Notes: generated by a model from the letters alone, not told the origin. Positions 7,191-17,102 are shown, counted from the first letter of the stretch. The stretch is 64,000 bases of DNA from an uncultured Bacteroides sp. (GCF_963678845.1 NZ_OY787468.1:558001-622000), one strand, 5' to 3'. Made by a program: numbers and translations.

Positions 7191-8864
7191 ATGTATTCGA
7201 ATAAAAAGAATGTTCTTCAGTTGGCAGCGCTGTTGCTTGAATATGGCATTGATCACGTGGTGGTTTCACCGGGTTCGCGTATTGCTCCGATTACTCAGAC
7301 TCTTTCACAGCATCCCGCATTCAAATGCTTTACGGTGGTGGACGAGCGGAGCGCTGCTTTCTTTGCACTTGGACTTATTCAGAAACTTCAGCGACCTGTG
7401 GCTGTGTGCTGCACTTCCGGCACAGCCTTACTAAATTTTGGTTCTGCTGTGGCCGAGGCTTTCTATCAACAATTACCGCTTCTGGTTATTTCTGCCGACC
7501 GTCCTGCAGCATGGATTGGACAAATGGATGGACAAACGCTTCCTCAGCCAGGGGTATTTAATACGCTGGTAAAGAAATCTGTTCAGCTTCCTGAACCTAT
7601 AGCCAAAGAAGATGAGTGGTATTGCAACCGATTAATAAATGAAGCTTTGCTTGAACTGATGCATCATGGAAATGGGCCGGTGCAGATTAATGTCCCACTT
7701 TCAGAACCTCTCTTTGAATTTACCGAAAAGGAGCTTCCTCAGGTAAGAACTATACGCTATTCCGGTGGTTATCCAAAATCGTTGGATAATAGTGACTACT
7801 TCCGCAATCAATGGACACAAAGCAGTAAACGAATGATCCTTGTTGGCCAACTTCCACCCGATGAAAAGGTGAGAAAAGTGCTTGAAGGAGTTGCGAAAGA
7901 GTGGGATTGTGTGATTCTTGCAGAGCATACGGCTAATGTATCTTCTTGCCCGATAATAGAGAATTTTGATCAGATAATATATGCTCTTCCTACTGAAAAG
8001 TGGGATGAGTTTGCTCCGGATCTACTGATAACCTTTGGTGGTCATGTGGTATCCAAAAGAATGAAGCAGTTCCTGAGAAAACAACATCCCACTCAGCACT
8101 GGCATCTCTCTTCTGACGGATCTGTACCCGATCTTTTTCAATCGCTGACAGATGTGATTGAGATGGATGAGAACTTTTTCGCTTTACTCGGCTCACCCAC
8201 TGAACAACAGACTATATCTTACAGTTTGCTCTGGAGAAATGAGTCGGACAAACTGAGAAACAAAAGCAAAGAATACACAGCTACCATGCCATTTTCGGAT
8301 TTATTGGTGCTGAAAACGCTTTTCCCTCTTTTACCTGAAAAGGCTGCTTTGCAGTTGGGTAATAGTTCAACGGTACGCAATGCTCAGCTTTTTGATTTGA
8401 ATCCGGGAATTCCTGTTTTCTGTAATCGTGGAACAAGTGGAATAGATGGTTCTATGTCTACTGCGGTAGGATTTGCTGCAATTCATCCGGCACCTACATT
8501 TCTTGTGATTGGCGATCTCAGCTTTTTCTATGATGTAAACGGACTTTGGAACAAACATATCAATAAGAATCTACGTATTTTATTAGTAAACAATGGGGGC
8601 GGAGAGATTTTCCATCTGCTTCCCGGACTGAATAAAGCTGAATCATTGGATGAGCATATCTCTTATCGGCATAATACCGGAGCAAAAGAGTGGGCTATGG
8701 CTATGGGGTTTTTGTATCTTTCGGCAGAAAATGAGACAGAACTAAAAGAGAATATTATTACTTTTGTGAGCAACACTTCCGATAAACCGATACTATTGGA
8801 GACAAAAACTTCAATGGAGATTAATGCGGAAGTATTTAAATCATATTATCATAATCTAAAATAG
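7191..8864 (+). CDS. menD: 2-succinyl-5-enolpyruvyl-6-hydroxy-3-cyclohexene-1-carboxylate synthase MenD
   Basis: MenD is a thiamine-diphosphate enzyme that joins isochorismate and 2-oxoglutarate. The 557-aa sequence shows the N-terminal pyrimidine-binding domain (HVVVSPGSRIAPITQ, CFTVVDERSAAFFALG, CCTSGTALLNF) and the C-terminal cofactor-binding domain (FCNRGTSGIDGSMSTAVGFA, FLVIGDLSFFYDVNGLWN). VDERSAAF carries the glutamate expected to activate the cofactor. It sits 15 bp after menF and 7 bp before menB. Confidence 0.95.
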   Translation: MYSNKKNVLQLAALLLEYGIDHVVVSPGSRIAPITQTLSQHPAFKCFTVVDERSAAFFALGLIQKLQRPVAVCCTSGTALLNFGSAVAEAFYQQLPLLVISADRPAAWIGQMDGQTLPQPGVFNTLVKKSVQLPEPIAKEDEWYCNRLINEALLELMHHGNGPVQINVPLSEPLFEFTEKELPQVRTIRYSGGYPKSLDNSDYFRNQWTQSSKRMILVGQLPPDEKVRKVLEGVAKEWDCVILAEHTANVSSCPIIENFDQIIYALPTEKWDEFAPDLLITFGGHVVSKRMKQFLRKQHPTQHWHLSSDGSVPDLFQSLTDVIEMDENFFALLGSPTEQQTISYSLLWRNESDKLRNKSKEYTATMPFSDLLVLKTLFPLLPEKAALQLGNSSTVRNAQLFDLNPGIPVFCNRGTSGIDGSMSTAVGFAAIHPAPTFLVIGDLSFFYDVNGLWNKHINKNLRILLVNNGGGEIFHLLPGLNKAESLDEHISYRHNTGAKEWAMAMGFLYLSAENETELKENIITFVSNTSDKPILLETKTSMEINAEVFKSYYHNLK

Positions 8865-8871
8865 ATATTGT

Positions 8872-9693
8872 ATGGAGAATAGAAAATGGGAAACCATCAA
8901 GGAATATGAAGACATCCTGTTTGAATTTTATAATGGGATTGCGAAGATTACTATCAATCGTCCTCGTTACAGAAACGCATTTACACCCACTACTACAGGG
9001 GAAATGAGTAATGCGATGGCTATTTGCCGTGAATGTGCCGACATCAGTGTGGTGGTTATTACCGGAGCCGGAGATAAGGCTTTTTGTTCGGGAGGTGACC
9101 AGAATGTAAAAGGTAAAGGTGGATACATTGGCAAAGATGGTGTGCCACGACTGAGTGTGCTTGATGTTCAGAAGCAGATTCGTTCTATTCCTAAACCGGT
9201 TATCGCTATGGTTAATGGTTATGCTATCGGTGGAGGCCATGTGCTTCAAGTGGTTTGCGACCTTTCTATAGCTTCTGACAATGCAATCTTTGGGCAAACA
9301 GGTCCTAGGGTAGGTAGTTTCGACGCCGGATTTGGTTCTTCTTATCTGGCTCGTTGTGTGGGACAAAAGAAAGCTCGTGAAATCTGGTTCCTTTGTCGTC
9401 AGTACAGTGCTCAGGAAGCTTTGGATATGGGATTGGTAAATAAAGTGGTTCCTTTGGATAAGCTTGAAGACGAAGTAGTTGAATGGGCAGAGACCATGAT
9501 GCAACATAGTCCGCTGGCTCTACGTATGATTAAAGCCGGATTGAATGCGGAACTTGATGGTCAGACTGGTATTCAGGAACTTGCGGGAGATGCCACTCTT
9601 CTTTATTATCTGACTGAAGAGGCACAAGAAGGCAAGAATGCATTCCTTGAAAAACGTAAACCCGATTTCAAACAGTTCCCTAAATTCCCTTAA
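8872..9693 (+). CDS. menB: 1,4-dihydroxy-2-naphthoyl-CoA synthase MenB
   Basis: MenB closes the naphthoquinone ring from o-succinylbenzoyl-CoA. The 273-aa protein is a crotonase-fold member with the oxyanion-hole regions AFCSGGDQNVKG and GYAIGGGHVLQVVCDLSIAS. It also has the MenB-specific QTGPRVGSFDAGFGSSYLAR stretch and the C-terminal FLEKRKPDFKQFPKFP. Residue count and motifs match bacterial MenB closely. It acts after MenE although it is encoded before menC and menE. Confidence 0.95.
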   Translation: MENRKWETIKEYEDILFEFYNGIAKITINRPRYRNAFTPTTTGEMSNAMAICRECADISVVVITGAGDKAFCSGGDQNVKGKGGYIGKDGVPRLSVLDVQKQIRSIPKPVIAMVNGYAIGGGHVLQVVCDLSIASDNAIFGQTGPRVGSFDAGFGSSYLARCVGQKKAREIWFLCRQYSAQEALDMGLVNKVVPLDKLEDEVVEWAETMMQHSPLALRMIKAGLNAELDGQTGIQELAGDATLLYYLTEEAQEGKNAFLEKRKPDFKQFPKFP

Positions 9694-9695
9694 AG

Positions 9696-10721
9696 ATGAC
9701 TTTTAAAACGACCATACGTCCTTCAACTTTACACTTTAAACAACCAGCCGGAACTTCCCGCGGAGTGTATAATACGCGGAAAGTGTGGTATATTGGTCTC
9801 ACCTCTGTGGAAGAACCTCAGAGGATTGGGCTGGGAGAGTGTGCTCCGCTGCCTAATCTTAGCTGCGATGACCTACCGGAATATGAAGAGATTCTGAAAG
9901 CGGCTTGTCACCGGTTGGAAGAAACCGGTGAATTGGACAAGGAGGCTTTGCGGTTTTATCCTTCTATTCTTTTCGGACTGGAAATAGCTTTGTTGCATTA
10001 TAATGCCAATAGCTTTGCTCTATGGGATACTCCTTTTTCCCGTGGGGAGCGTGGTATACCTATTAACGGTCTTATCTGGATGGGAGATTATGCTCAGATG
10101 TATCATCAGATTGAGAAGAAGATGGAGCTGGGGTTTCGTTGTATTAAACTTAAAATAGGTGCAATTAACTTTGAAGAGGAGATGTCTTTACTGCGACATA
10201 TCCGTAAACATTTTACAGCCAGAGAGGTAGAGCTTCGGGTCGATGCCAATGGTGCATTTGCTCCCGGAGATGCATTGAGCAAACTGAACCGGTTGGCGGA
10301 ACTTGATATTCACTCCATTGAACAGCCTATAAGGGCCGGACAATGGGAGGAGATGGCTAGGCTCACGAAAGAATCACCCATTCCTATTGCTTTGGATGAG
10401 GAACTGATTGGCTGTAACTCATTAGCTGAGAAAGCAGAATTATTAAGAAAGATCAATCCTCAGTACATAATTCTGAAACCGTCTCTTCACGGAGGGATAT
10501 GTGGATGTACGGAGTGGATTAATGAGGCAACCAACCAAAATATAGGGTGGTGGATTACTTCTGCTTTGGAATCGAATATTGGGCTGAATGCAATAGCACA
10601 GTGGTGTGCTACACTTCCCACAACTCTTCCGCAGGGATTGGGAACTGGCATGCTTTTTACTGACAATGTAGAAATGCCTTTGTACATTCGTGAAGATAAA
10701 CTTTGGTATGGCGCAAAGTGA
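9696..10721 (+). CDS. menC: o-succinylbenzoate synthase MenC
   Basis: MenC dehydrates the MenD/MenH product to o-succinylbenzoate. The 341-aa protein is an enolase-superfamily member. It shows the KxK of the catalytic barrel (CIKLKIGAINFEEE), metal-binding residues in RVDANGAF, SIEQPI and ALDEELIG, and the second catalytic lysine in ILKPSLHGG. It begins 2 bp after menB and overlaps menE by 14 bp, which suggests coupling. No menH, menA or menI is present in this cluster, so those steps must be encoded elsewhere. Confidence 0.93.
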   Translation: MTFKTTIRPSTLHFKQPAGTSRGVYNTRKVWYIGLTSVEEPQRIGLGECAPLPNLSCDDLPEYEEILKAACHRLEETGELDKEALRFYPSILFGLEIALLHYNANSFALWDTPFSRGERGIPINGLIWMGDYAQMYHQIEKKMELGFRCIKLKIGAINFEEEMSLLRHIRKHFTAREVELRVDANGAFAPGDALSKLNRLAELDIHSIEQPIRAGQWEEMARLTKESPIPIALDEELIGCNSLAEKAELLRKINPQYIILKPSLHGGICGCTEWINEATNQNIGWWITSALESNIGLNAIAQWCATLPTTLPQGLGTGMLFTDNVEMPLYIREDKLWYGAK

Positions 10722-11799
10722 TAAACAAATATTTGAACTGGATATTCAGAAACAGTCACTGACACTGGATGGTGTTACTTATTCCCATGAGGAGATATTA
10801 AGTTTTCTGAAAGATAAGTCTGAATATTGCGGATTATATACTTTTCTGTTTCAGTGGTTTGACGGGGATACTCATATAAAGGTGCACACCTCCGGCTCTA
10901 CCGGTAAACCGAAAGAGCTGGTTGTCCGCAAGGAACAGATGATGCAAAGTGCCCGTCTGACTTGTGAATTCCTCAATCTGAGAAAAGGTGATACAGCTTT
11001 AATCTGCATGTCAATGGATTATATTGCCGGCAAGATGATGGCTGTCAGGGCTCTGATTGCCGGGCTGGATTTGCATTTCATGGCTTCATGCGGACATCCC
11101 TTCGAGAAGCTAGACAAACCATTTCGTTTTGTGGCAATGGTACCCTTGCAGGTATTCAACAGTCTGCAGATTCCTGAGGAAAGGGAACGCTTGAAGCAAA
11201 CAGAAATATTGATTATTGGTGGCGGTACAATTGATCCTCTGCTGGAAGAAGAGCTAAAAGACTTTCCTAGTGAGATTTATTGCACGTATGGAATGACTGA
11301 AACGCTTTCTCATATTGCATTACGAAGAATCAGCGGACAGGAGGCTTCTTTAAGTTATCGTCCGTTTTCATCGGTAAATCTCTCGTTATCTCCCGAGGAT
11401 ACTTTGGTGATTGATGCTCCATTAGTCAGTGATGAACGTTTAGTAACGAATGATATTGCTGAAATTCATGCAGATGGTAGCTTTGATATATTGGGCAGAA
11501 AGGATAACACAATAAATAGTGGAGGGGTAAAGATTCAGATTGAACAGGTGGAAGCAAAGTTGAAGCCACTGCTCAATACTCCTTTTGCAGTGACCTCTCA
11601 GTCACACCCAAAGTTTGGTGAAATCGTGGTTTTGCTAGTTGTTCCTCCCGTAAATACGGAGATTTTAAAGGATGAGATGGCAAAACTGCTTTCTCCTTAT
11701 CAGATGCCGAAAAAGATAATATTGGTAGATGCTATTCCTCAGACTGAGAGCGGAAAGATTAGCAGGGCGAAGGTGAAAGAAATGGCTTCCGGATTATAA
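10708..11799 (+). CDS. menE: o-succinylbenzoate-CoA ligase MenE
   Basis: MenE activates o-succinylbenzoate with ATP and CoA. The protein has the AMP-forming ligase motifs: the P-loop VHTSGSTGKPKELVV, YGMTETLSHIALRR, the hinge-region ILGRKDNTINSGGVKIQ, and a C-terminal lysine in ESGKISRAKVKE. I chose ATG 10708 (363 aa). A GTG six codons upstream at 10690 would give a longer overlap with menC. It is shorter than many AMP ligases but typical for Bacteroidales MenE. It is the last gene before the bidirectional terminator. Confidence 0.92.
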   Translation: MAQSDKQIFELDIQKQSLTLDGVTYSHEEILSFLKDKSEYCGLYTFLFQWFDGDTHIKVHTSGSTGKPKELVVRKEQMMQSARLTCEFLNLRKGDTALICMSMDYIAGKMMAVRALIAGLDLHFMASCGHPFEKLDKPFRFVAMVPLQVFNSLQIPEERERLKQTEILIIGGGTIDPLLEEELKDFPSEIYCTYGMTETLSHIALRRISGQEASLSYRPFSSVNLSLSPEDTLVIDAPLVSDERLVTNDIAEIHADGSFDILGRKDNTINSGGVKIQIEQVEAKLKPLLNTPFAVTSQSHPKFGEIVVLLVVPPVNTEILKDEMAKLLSPYQMPKKIILVDAIPQTESGKISRAKVKEMASGL

Positions 11800-11969
11800 A
11801 TTGGTGAATAGCTTTCTTGTTAAAAATCAAATAGACTAAATGCTTTAATTAAGTCATAAATGTCTGTCTGTTGTATATATAATAAATAGTAAATCAAATA
11901 ATTACAGTGAAATATAGATCGCTCTTTTTTACTTTGGCTGTAAGTTTATTATAATCGGTGATAAACTCT

Positions 11970-12033
11970 GTTTTTTAAAATTAATAAGGGGATGAACTCT
12001 TGAAAGTTCATCCCCTTATTAATTTTAAAAACA
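11970..12033. terminator. Bidirectional terminator between menE and the lactonase gene
   Basis: A near-perfect inverted repeat of about 28 bp has the core AATAAGGGGATGAACT / AGTTCATCCCCTTATT and a 7-base loop. T-rich flanks on both sides suit termination of the two convergent genes. The rest of 11800-12111 shows nothing else. Confidence 0.85.
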
Positions 12034-12111
12034 GAACAAATTTATTGTGATACTTTTATATCTCTATTCATTGTTTGCTCTAAAATCAGATCTTAACATA
12101 TAATCCCTGTT

Positions 12112-13275
12112 CTATTTCATACTTGCAAACTTCAGACAAACAGGCTTGTCAAGCTCAATCTTTTTGCCTGTATCTTCAAGCAGGCCATTTTTATAATTAA
12201 TTCTGAAAACCTGGATTACATTGCTGTTTTTGCATGCAACCAGTAATAATTTACCGTTGGGCGTAATTATAAAATTACGAGGGTGAATTCCTGTAAATTG
12301 ATATCCTATTTTTGTGAGTTTACCATTCAGTTGATTCACTTTAAATATAGCAATACCATCTGCTTTTAATCGGTTAGAAGCGTATAGATATTTGCCGTTA
12401 GGGGTAAGATGAATATCTGCACTTCCTTTCTTCACTGCTTCCTGAGTTGTATCGGATGCAATGTATTGGATATCCTTTAATAATCCATTTTTGTACTCAA
12501 AGACAGTGACTTTTCCGGATAGCTCGTTTATAAGATATGCATATTTCCCGTTTGGATGGAAAGTAAGATGTCTTGGACCAGATCCCTTTTCAATGTTAAA
12601 TGCTGAAGGGTCTCCTGCTTGTAAAAACTGATCAGAATTATTCTCTTTTTCAGCATAATGCAGATTGAATTTATGAACTTTATCTTTTCCTAAATCGTCT
12701 GCAAAAAGATACTTTCCTTCGGGTGAAAAGGCTACGCAGTGTAGATGAGAAGCAGGTTGAGGCTCTTTGCTGTCTTCTTTGTCGAAAGTAATCACCTGAC
12801 TAGCAGGAAGTAATGCCCCATCTTTCTTTATTTTAAAGACGGAGATGTTTCCTCCTGTATAATTGGCAGTAATTACATGCTGTCCTTTAGGGTCTATATT
12901 TATATAACAAGGAGATCCGCCATGTGTTTGTTGTTCATTAAGATAAGTCAGCTTACCGTTTTGTTTATCGAAAGATAGTGCATAAGCTAATCCGCCTTCT
13001 GCTTCATTTTCACCAACGGAATAAACGAACTTTTCATCTTTGGAGAGATTCAGATAGGAAGGATTAGACAGGCCATCAACTTCATTCACATAGCTAGCTT
13101 CTCCGGTTTCTGTATTGAAGCGATAAACGTATATCCCTTTACTTGTTCCTGAAGTATAAGTTCCGATAAGCAAGTAGAGGTCACTGTCTTTTGTCACTTT
13201 CTGAATGTTCTCTTTTGTAGTGAAAGAGGAGAGTATTAAGGCAGAAATACTCATTAACATTAATTTTTTGAGCAT
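12112..13275 (-). CDS. Secreted lactonase-family seven-bladed beta-propeller (6-phosphogluconolactonase-like)
   Basis: The protein belongs to the lactonase (Pgl/YkgB, muconate-cycloisomerase-like) beta-propeller family. Recurrent blade motifs include LIGTYTSGTSKGIYVYRF, GGSPCYINIDPKGQHVITANYTGG, HCVAFSPEGKYLFADDLG, GPRHLTFHPNGKYAYLINE and HPRNFIITPNGKLLLVACK. An N-terminal hydrophobic signal (MLKKLMLMSISALILSSF) predicts export, which argues against a role in the cytoplasmic pentose phosphate pathway. The true substrate is unknown. I chose ATG 13275 because a further upstream in-frame TTG at 13308 coincides with the promoter. The length is then 387 aa. Confidence 0.85.
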   Translation of the reverse strand: MLKKLMLMSISALILSSFTTKENIQKVTKDSDLYLLIGTYTSGTSKGIYVYRFNTETGEASYVNEVDGLSNPSYLNLSKDEKFVYSVGENEAEGGLAYALSFDKQNGKLTYLNEQQTHGGSPCYINIDPKGQHVITANYTGGNISVFKIKKDGALLPASQVITFDKEDSKEPQPASHLHCVAFSPEGKYLFADDLGKDKVHKFNLHYAEKENNSDQFLQAGDPSAFNIEKGSGPRHLTFHPNGKYAYLINELSGKVTVFEYKNGLLKDIQYIASDTTQEAVKKGSADIHLTPNGKYLYASNRLKADGIAIFKVNQLNGKLTKIGYQFTGIHPRNFIITPNGKLLLVACKNSNVIQVFRINYKNGLLEDTGKKIELDKPVCLKFASMK

Positions 13276-13305
13276 AATTATTCTTTTTAGTAATGGATTT
13301 ATTTG

Positions 13306-13313
13306 CAAAGATA
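13306..13313 (-). promoter_or_regulatory. Promoter -7 element of the lactonase gene
   Basis: TATCTTTG on the minus strand, 31 bases upstream of the chosen ATG at 13275. It supports the shorter start. Confidence 0.6.
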
Positions 13314-13354
13314 AAAAACATCTCCACAGACGGAATAGTTCTTCCTTTTAATTT

Positions 13355-13362
13355 TATCTTTG
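13355..13362 (+). promoter_or_regulatory. Promoter -7 element of aroK
   Basis: TATCTTTG on the plus strand, 27 bases upstream of the aroK ATG. It is divergent from the lactonase promoter 40 bp away. Confidence 0.6.
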
Positions 13363-13389
13363 CAGCTTAAATATTAAAATAGAATAGCA

Positions 13390-13917
13390 ATGACTCGGAT
13401 TTTCTTAATCGGATATATGGGGGCGGGAAAAACAACTCTTGGAAAGGCATTTGCAAAAGAGATGAATTTGTCTTTTGTTGATCAAGATTGGTATATTGAA
13501 GAACGCTTTCACAAAACGGTGCAGGAGATCTTTGCAGAGAGAGGTGAACAAGGCTTCAGAGAACTGGAACGGCAAATGCTTCATGAAATTGCTGAATTTG
13601 AAAATGTTGTCATCTCAACCGGAGGAGGTGCTCCTTGCTTTTATGATAATATGGACTTTATGAATCAACAGGGAAGTACTGTCTTTTTGAATGTCAGTCC
13701 GGATGTACTGTTCTGCCGCTTAAAATTAGCAAGTCACTCCCGTCCTGTTTTGCAGGGAAAGAGCAATGAGGAACTAAGGGCTTTTATTGTTCATACCTTG
13801 GAAAAGCGTAAACCATTTTACTCTAAAGCCAAATACGTTTTTGATGCTGATGAGCTGGAGGATATATATCAGATCAAATCGTCTGTTTCCAGATTAAGAA
13901 ATATTTTGGGGCTTTAA
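13390..13917 (+). CDS. aroK: Shikimate kinase AroK
   Basis: AroK phosphorylates shikimate at O3 in the pathway to chorismate, which also feeds menF. The 175-aa P-loop kinase shows Walker A GYMGAGKTT at residues 8-16, the shikimate-binding DQDWYIEERF and GEQGFRELE, ISTGGGAPCF, and the lid arginines near ASHSRPVLQG. It is a single gene with its own promoter. The C-terminus ends normally. Confidence 0.93.
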   Translation: MTRIFLIGYMGAGKTTLGKAFAKEMNLSFVDQDWYIEERFHKTVQEIFAERGEQGFRELERQMLHEIAEFENVVISTGGGAPCFYDNMDFMNQQGSTVFLNVSPDVLFCRLKLASHSRPVLQGKSNEELRAFIVHTLEKRKPFYSKAKYVFDADELEDIYQIKSSVSRLRNILGL

Positions 13918-14385
13918 TATCTTCTTTTGTCTTTGTAAAATACTGTTAGACAAAGCAAAATAGCTTTTTGAAAGCTCTATCCTTCAGAGAAAAAGACCTC
14001 AGTGTATTTGTTCAATATAAGCTCAGACTCTTGCTTCTTTGCAATCCTCGTCCTTTGTGGCTGTAAGTTAAAACCCAATGTGAATGAGCTAAGTTGCTTA
14101 TTATATGAACTGATCCAATAGTTCCTTTTTTCAAATTCTACTTCGAGCATTATCAATATTTTCGTTCTAAAACATAACCGGTTTTTAACATCCGAGTTAA
14201 GAACGTCTTAGATCATTCTATTTTCAAATTTGAAACCTAAACGATCCCTTTTTATTTTTGTTTCAATCACTGCTGTATGAACTATATTTATACAAAAGAG
14301 GTATATTTTGTTTTATTTATATTAAGAAACGGTTGTATTTTGTAAAAAGATGCTTCTTACTGATTGTAAACTATAGATTTATGAG
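13918..14385. other. Intergenic region between aroK and speA
   Basis: No gene is visible. It contains a perfect 14-bp palindrome, TTTCAAATTTGAAA (14222-14235), and a short hairpin AGCTTT-TTG-AAAGCT near 13962, which could contribute to termination after aroK. No known riboswitch or tRNA was recognised. Confidence 0.4.
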
Positions 14386-14393
14386 TACTTTTG
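14386..14393 (+). promoter_or_regulatory. Promoter -7 element of speA
   Basis: TACTTTTG matches TAnnTTTG, with a TTG about 20 bases upstream. It lies 40 bases before the speA ATG. Confidence 0.55.
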
Positions 14394-14433
14394 CGCTATT
14401 AATAACTTACATAAAATAGTATAAGATTAGAAG

Positions 14434-16326
14434 ATGAGAAAATGGCGTATTGAAGATTCAGAGGAACTTTACAACATTACAGGTTGGGGAACCTCGTACT
14501 TTGGTATCAATGACAAAGGTCATGTAGTGGTTACCCCAAGAAAGGACGGAGTAGCTGTCGACTTAAAGGAACTTGTTGATGAATTGCAACTGAGAGATGT
14601 TTCAGCTCCAATGTTATTGCGCTTTCCGGATATTTTGGATAACCGGATTGAAAAAACTGCAAAATGTTTTCAGATTGCATCAGAGGAATATGGTTACAAA
14701 GGGCAGAACTTTATAATTTATCCTATCAAAGTAAATCAAATGCGTCCGGTTGTTGAGGAAATTATCAGCCATGGGAAGAAATTCAATTTAGGACTGGAAG
14801 CAGGCTCTAAACCTGAACTGCATGCTGTGATTGCCATTAATACAGATTCTGACTCTTTAATTATTTGTAATGGATATAAAGACGAAAGTTATATAGAACT
14901 GGCTCTTTTAGCCCAGAAAATGGGGAAAAGGATTTTCTTGGTAGTAGAAAAACTCAATGAACTGAAACTAATTGCTAAGGTTGCCAAGCGACTTAATGTG
15001 ATGCCTAATATTGGTATTCGTATTAAATTAGCATCCTCTGGTAGCGGTAAATGGGAAGACTCTGGTGGCGATGCCAGTAAGTTTGGTCTTACTTCCAGTG
15101 AACTGTTGGAGGCTTTGGACTTCCTGGAGAAAAAAGAGCTGAAAAATTGCTTAAAATTGATCCATTTCCATATTGGAAGTCAGGTTACAAAAATACGTCG
15201 TATAAAAACTGCTTTGCGTGAAGCTTCTCAGTTCTATGTACAATTGCACTCTATGGGCTTTAATGTAGAGCTTGTAGATATTGGTGGCGGACTGGGTGTG
15301 GATTATGATGGGACTCGTTCTTCTAATAGCGAGAGTAGTGTGAACTATTCTATTCAGGAGTACGTAAACGACTCTATCTCTACATTAGTAGATGCTGCCG
15401 ACAAGAACAATATTCCTCATCCTAATATAATAACAGAGTCGGGGCGCTCTTTAACAGCTCATCACTCAGTGCTGATATTTGAAGTTTTGGAAACAGCCTC
15501 TCTTCCTGAATGGGATGATGACGAGGTGGTCAATGAAGATGATCATGAATTGTTGAAGGAACTTTATTCTATCTGGGATACGTTGAATCAAAATAAGATG
15601 CTTGAGGCATGGCACGATGCTCAGCAGATTCGTGAAGAAGCACTTGATTTGTTTAGTCACGGAATTGTGGACTTGAAAACCCGTGCTCAGATTGAGAGGC
15701 TATTCTGGTCTATTACCCGAGAGATTAATCAGATTGCTTCAGGAATAAAACATGCGCCAGATGAATTCCGACTGTTGTCCAAATTACTGGCGGATAAATA
15801 TTTCTGTAATTTCTCATTATTCCAGTCTCTTCCGGATTCATGGGCCATTGATCAGATATTCCCGATTATGCCTATACAGCGCTTGGATGAAAAACCTGAT
15901 CGTTCTGCCACCCTTCAGGATATAACTTGTGACTCTGATGGGAAAATTGATAATTTTATTTCTACCCGCAATGTGTCACACTACCTTCCTGTTCATAGCC
16001 TGAAGGCAAAAGAACCTTATTACATGGGTGTCTTCCTAGTTGGAGCTTATCAGGAGATTCTGGGTGATTTGCATAATCTGTTTGGTGATACGAATGCTGT
16101 TCATATTACTGTGAACGAAAAAGGGTATAGCATTGATCAGATTATTGATGGTGAAACCGTGGCCGAGGTATTGGACTATGTTCAATACAGCCCAAAGAAG
16201 CTTGTTCGTACACTTGAAACATGGGTAACATCTTCTGTGAAGAACGGTCGTATCTCTGTGGAAGAAGGAAAAGAATTCCTGTCCAACTATCGTTCCGGTC
16301 TTTATGGATATACTTATTTAGAATAG
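14434..16326 (+). CDS. speA: Biosynthetic arginine decarboxylase SpeA
   Basis: SpeA decarboxylates arginine to agmatine for polyamine synthesis, using PLP. The 630-aa sequence is full length for the family. The PLP lysine lies in IYPIKVNQMRPVVEE near residue 93. Other motifs are LGLEAGSKPEL, HFHIGSQVTKIRRI, VDIGGGLGVDYDGT and ITESGRSLTAHHSVLIFEV. The C-terminal part has FLVGAYQEILGDLHNLFGDTNAVH, a cofactor-site region of group IV decarboxylases. argB follows 2 bp later, which links arginine synthesis and use in one transcript. Confidence 0.95.
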   Translation: MRKWRIEDSEELYNITGWGTSYFGINDKGHVVVTPRKDGVAVDLKELVDELQLRDVSAPMLLRFPDILDNRIEKTAKCFQIASEEYGYKGQNFIIYPIKVNQMRPVVEEIISHGKKFNLGLEAGSKPELHAVIAINTDSDSLIICNGYKDESYIELALLAQKMGKRIFLVVEKLNELKLIAKVAKRLNVMPNIGIRIKLASSGSGKWEDSGGDASKFGLTSSELLEALDFLEKKELKNCLKLIHFHIGSQVTKIRRIKTALREASQFYVQLHSMGFNVELVDIGGGLGVDYDGTRSSNSESSVNYSIQEYVNDSISTLVDAADKNNIPHPNIITESGRSLTAHHSVLIFEVLETASLPEWDDDEVVNEDDHELLKELYSIWDTLNQNKMLEAWHDAQQIREEALDLFSHGIVDLKTRAQIERLFWSITREINQIASGIKHAPDEFRLLSKLLADKYFCNFSLFQSLPDSWAIDQIFPIMPIQRLDEKPDRSATLQDITCDSDGKIDNFISTRNVSHYLPVHSLKAKEPYYMGVFLVGAYQEILGDLHNLFGDTNAVHITVNEKGYSIDQIIDGETVAEVLDYVQYSPKKLVRTLETWVTSSVKNGRISVEEGKEFLSNYRSGLYGYTYLE

Positions 16327-16328
16327 TC

Positions 16329-17102
16329 ATGAAAGAGAAGCTTATTATAATTAAAGTAGGAGGTAAGGTTGTTGAAGAAGAAGATACTTTAGGTCAGCTT
16401 TTGAATGACTTTGCCGCTATACAAGGAAATAAAATACTAATTCACGGTGGAGGGCGATCGGCTACAAAGATCGCTTCCCTGCTGGGAATTGAAAGTAAAA
16501 TGGTTAATGGCCGCCGTATTACTGATGCTGAAACACTTAAAGTGGTAACAATGGTGTATGGCGGACTGGTTAACAAGAATATTGTGGCTGGACTTCAGGC
16601 CAGAGGAGTCAATGCTCTGGGACTTACAGGTGCTGATATGAACGTTATTCGTTCTGTGAAACGCCCGGTCAAAGAAGTTGATTATGGATTTGTGGGAGAT
16701 GTGGAACAAGTAGATGCTGCTATTTTGGGAGAATTAATTCAAAAAGGAATTGTTCCGGTGATGGCTCCACTTACACATGATGGTAATGGAAATATGCTTA
16801 ATACCAATGCGGATACCATTGCCGGAGAAACAGCCAAAGCACTGGCCGGAATTTTTGATGTGACGTTAGTTTATTGTTTTGAAAAGAGGGGAGTCCTTAG
16901 AGATGAAACCGATGATAATAGTGTAATTCCTCAGATAACTCGTGCCGAATTTGATGCTTATGTAGCTCAGGGAGTTATTCAAGGAGGGATGATTCCTAAG
17001 TTAGAAAATTCTTTTTCTGCAATTAATGCTGGTGTATCGCAAGTCGTAATCACCTTATCCTCAGCGATTAATAAGAATGAAGGTACACGCATTATAAAAT
17101 AA
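16329..17102 (+). CDS. argB: Acetylglutamate kinase-family protein ArgB
   Basis: ArgB phosphorylates N-acetylglutamate (N-succinylglutamate in some Bacteroides) in arginine synthesis. The amino-acid-kinase motifs are IIIKVGGKVVEEE at the N-terminus, ILIHGGGRSATKIASLLG, VNALGLTGADMN, and NTNADTIAGETAKALAG near the C-terminal ATP site. I chose ATG 16329 (257 aa). The frame is open upstream inside speA, but the family start lies a few residues before the first glycine motif. Confidence 0.9.
   Translation: MKEKLIIIKVGGKVVEEEDTLGQLLNDFAAIQGNKILIHGGGRSATKIASLLGIESKMVNGRRITDAETLKVVTMVYGGLVNKNIVAGLQARGVNALGLTGADMNVIRSVKRPVKEVDYGFVGDVEQVDAAILGELIQKGIVPVMAPLTHDGNGNMLNTNADTIAGETAKALAGIFDVTLVYCFEKRGVLRDETDDNSVIPQITRAEFDAYVAQGVIQGGMIPKLENSFSAINAGVSQVVITLSSAINKNEGTRIIK

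Noticed and set aside
8836..9507. Open frame of 223 codons antisense to menB
   Set aside because: It mirrors the menB reading frame and has no recognisable domain or promoter.
13918..14433. Riboswitch or small RNA upstream of speA
   Set aside because: I could match no known class, and only one palindrome and a weak hairpin are visible.
16221..16328. Longer start for ArgB inside speA
   Set aside because: The extra 36 residues do not fit the kinase family and overlap conserved speA codons. ATG 16329 is the natural start.
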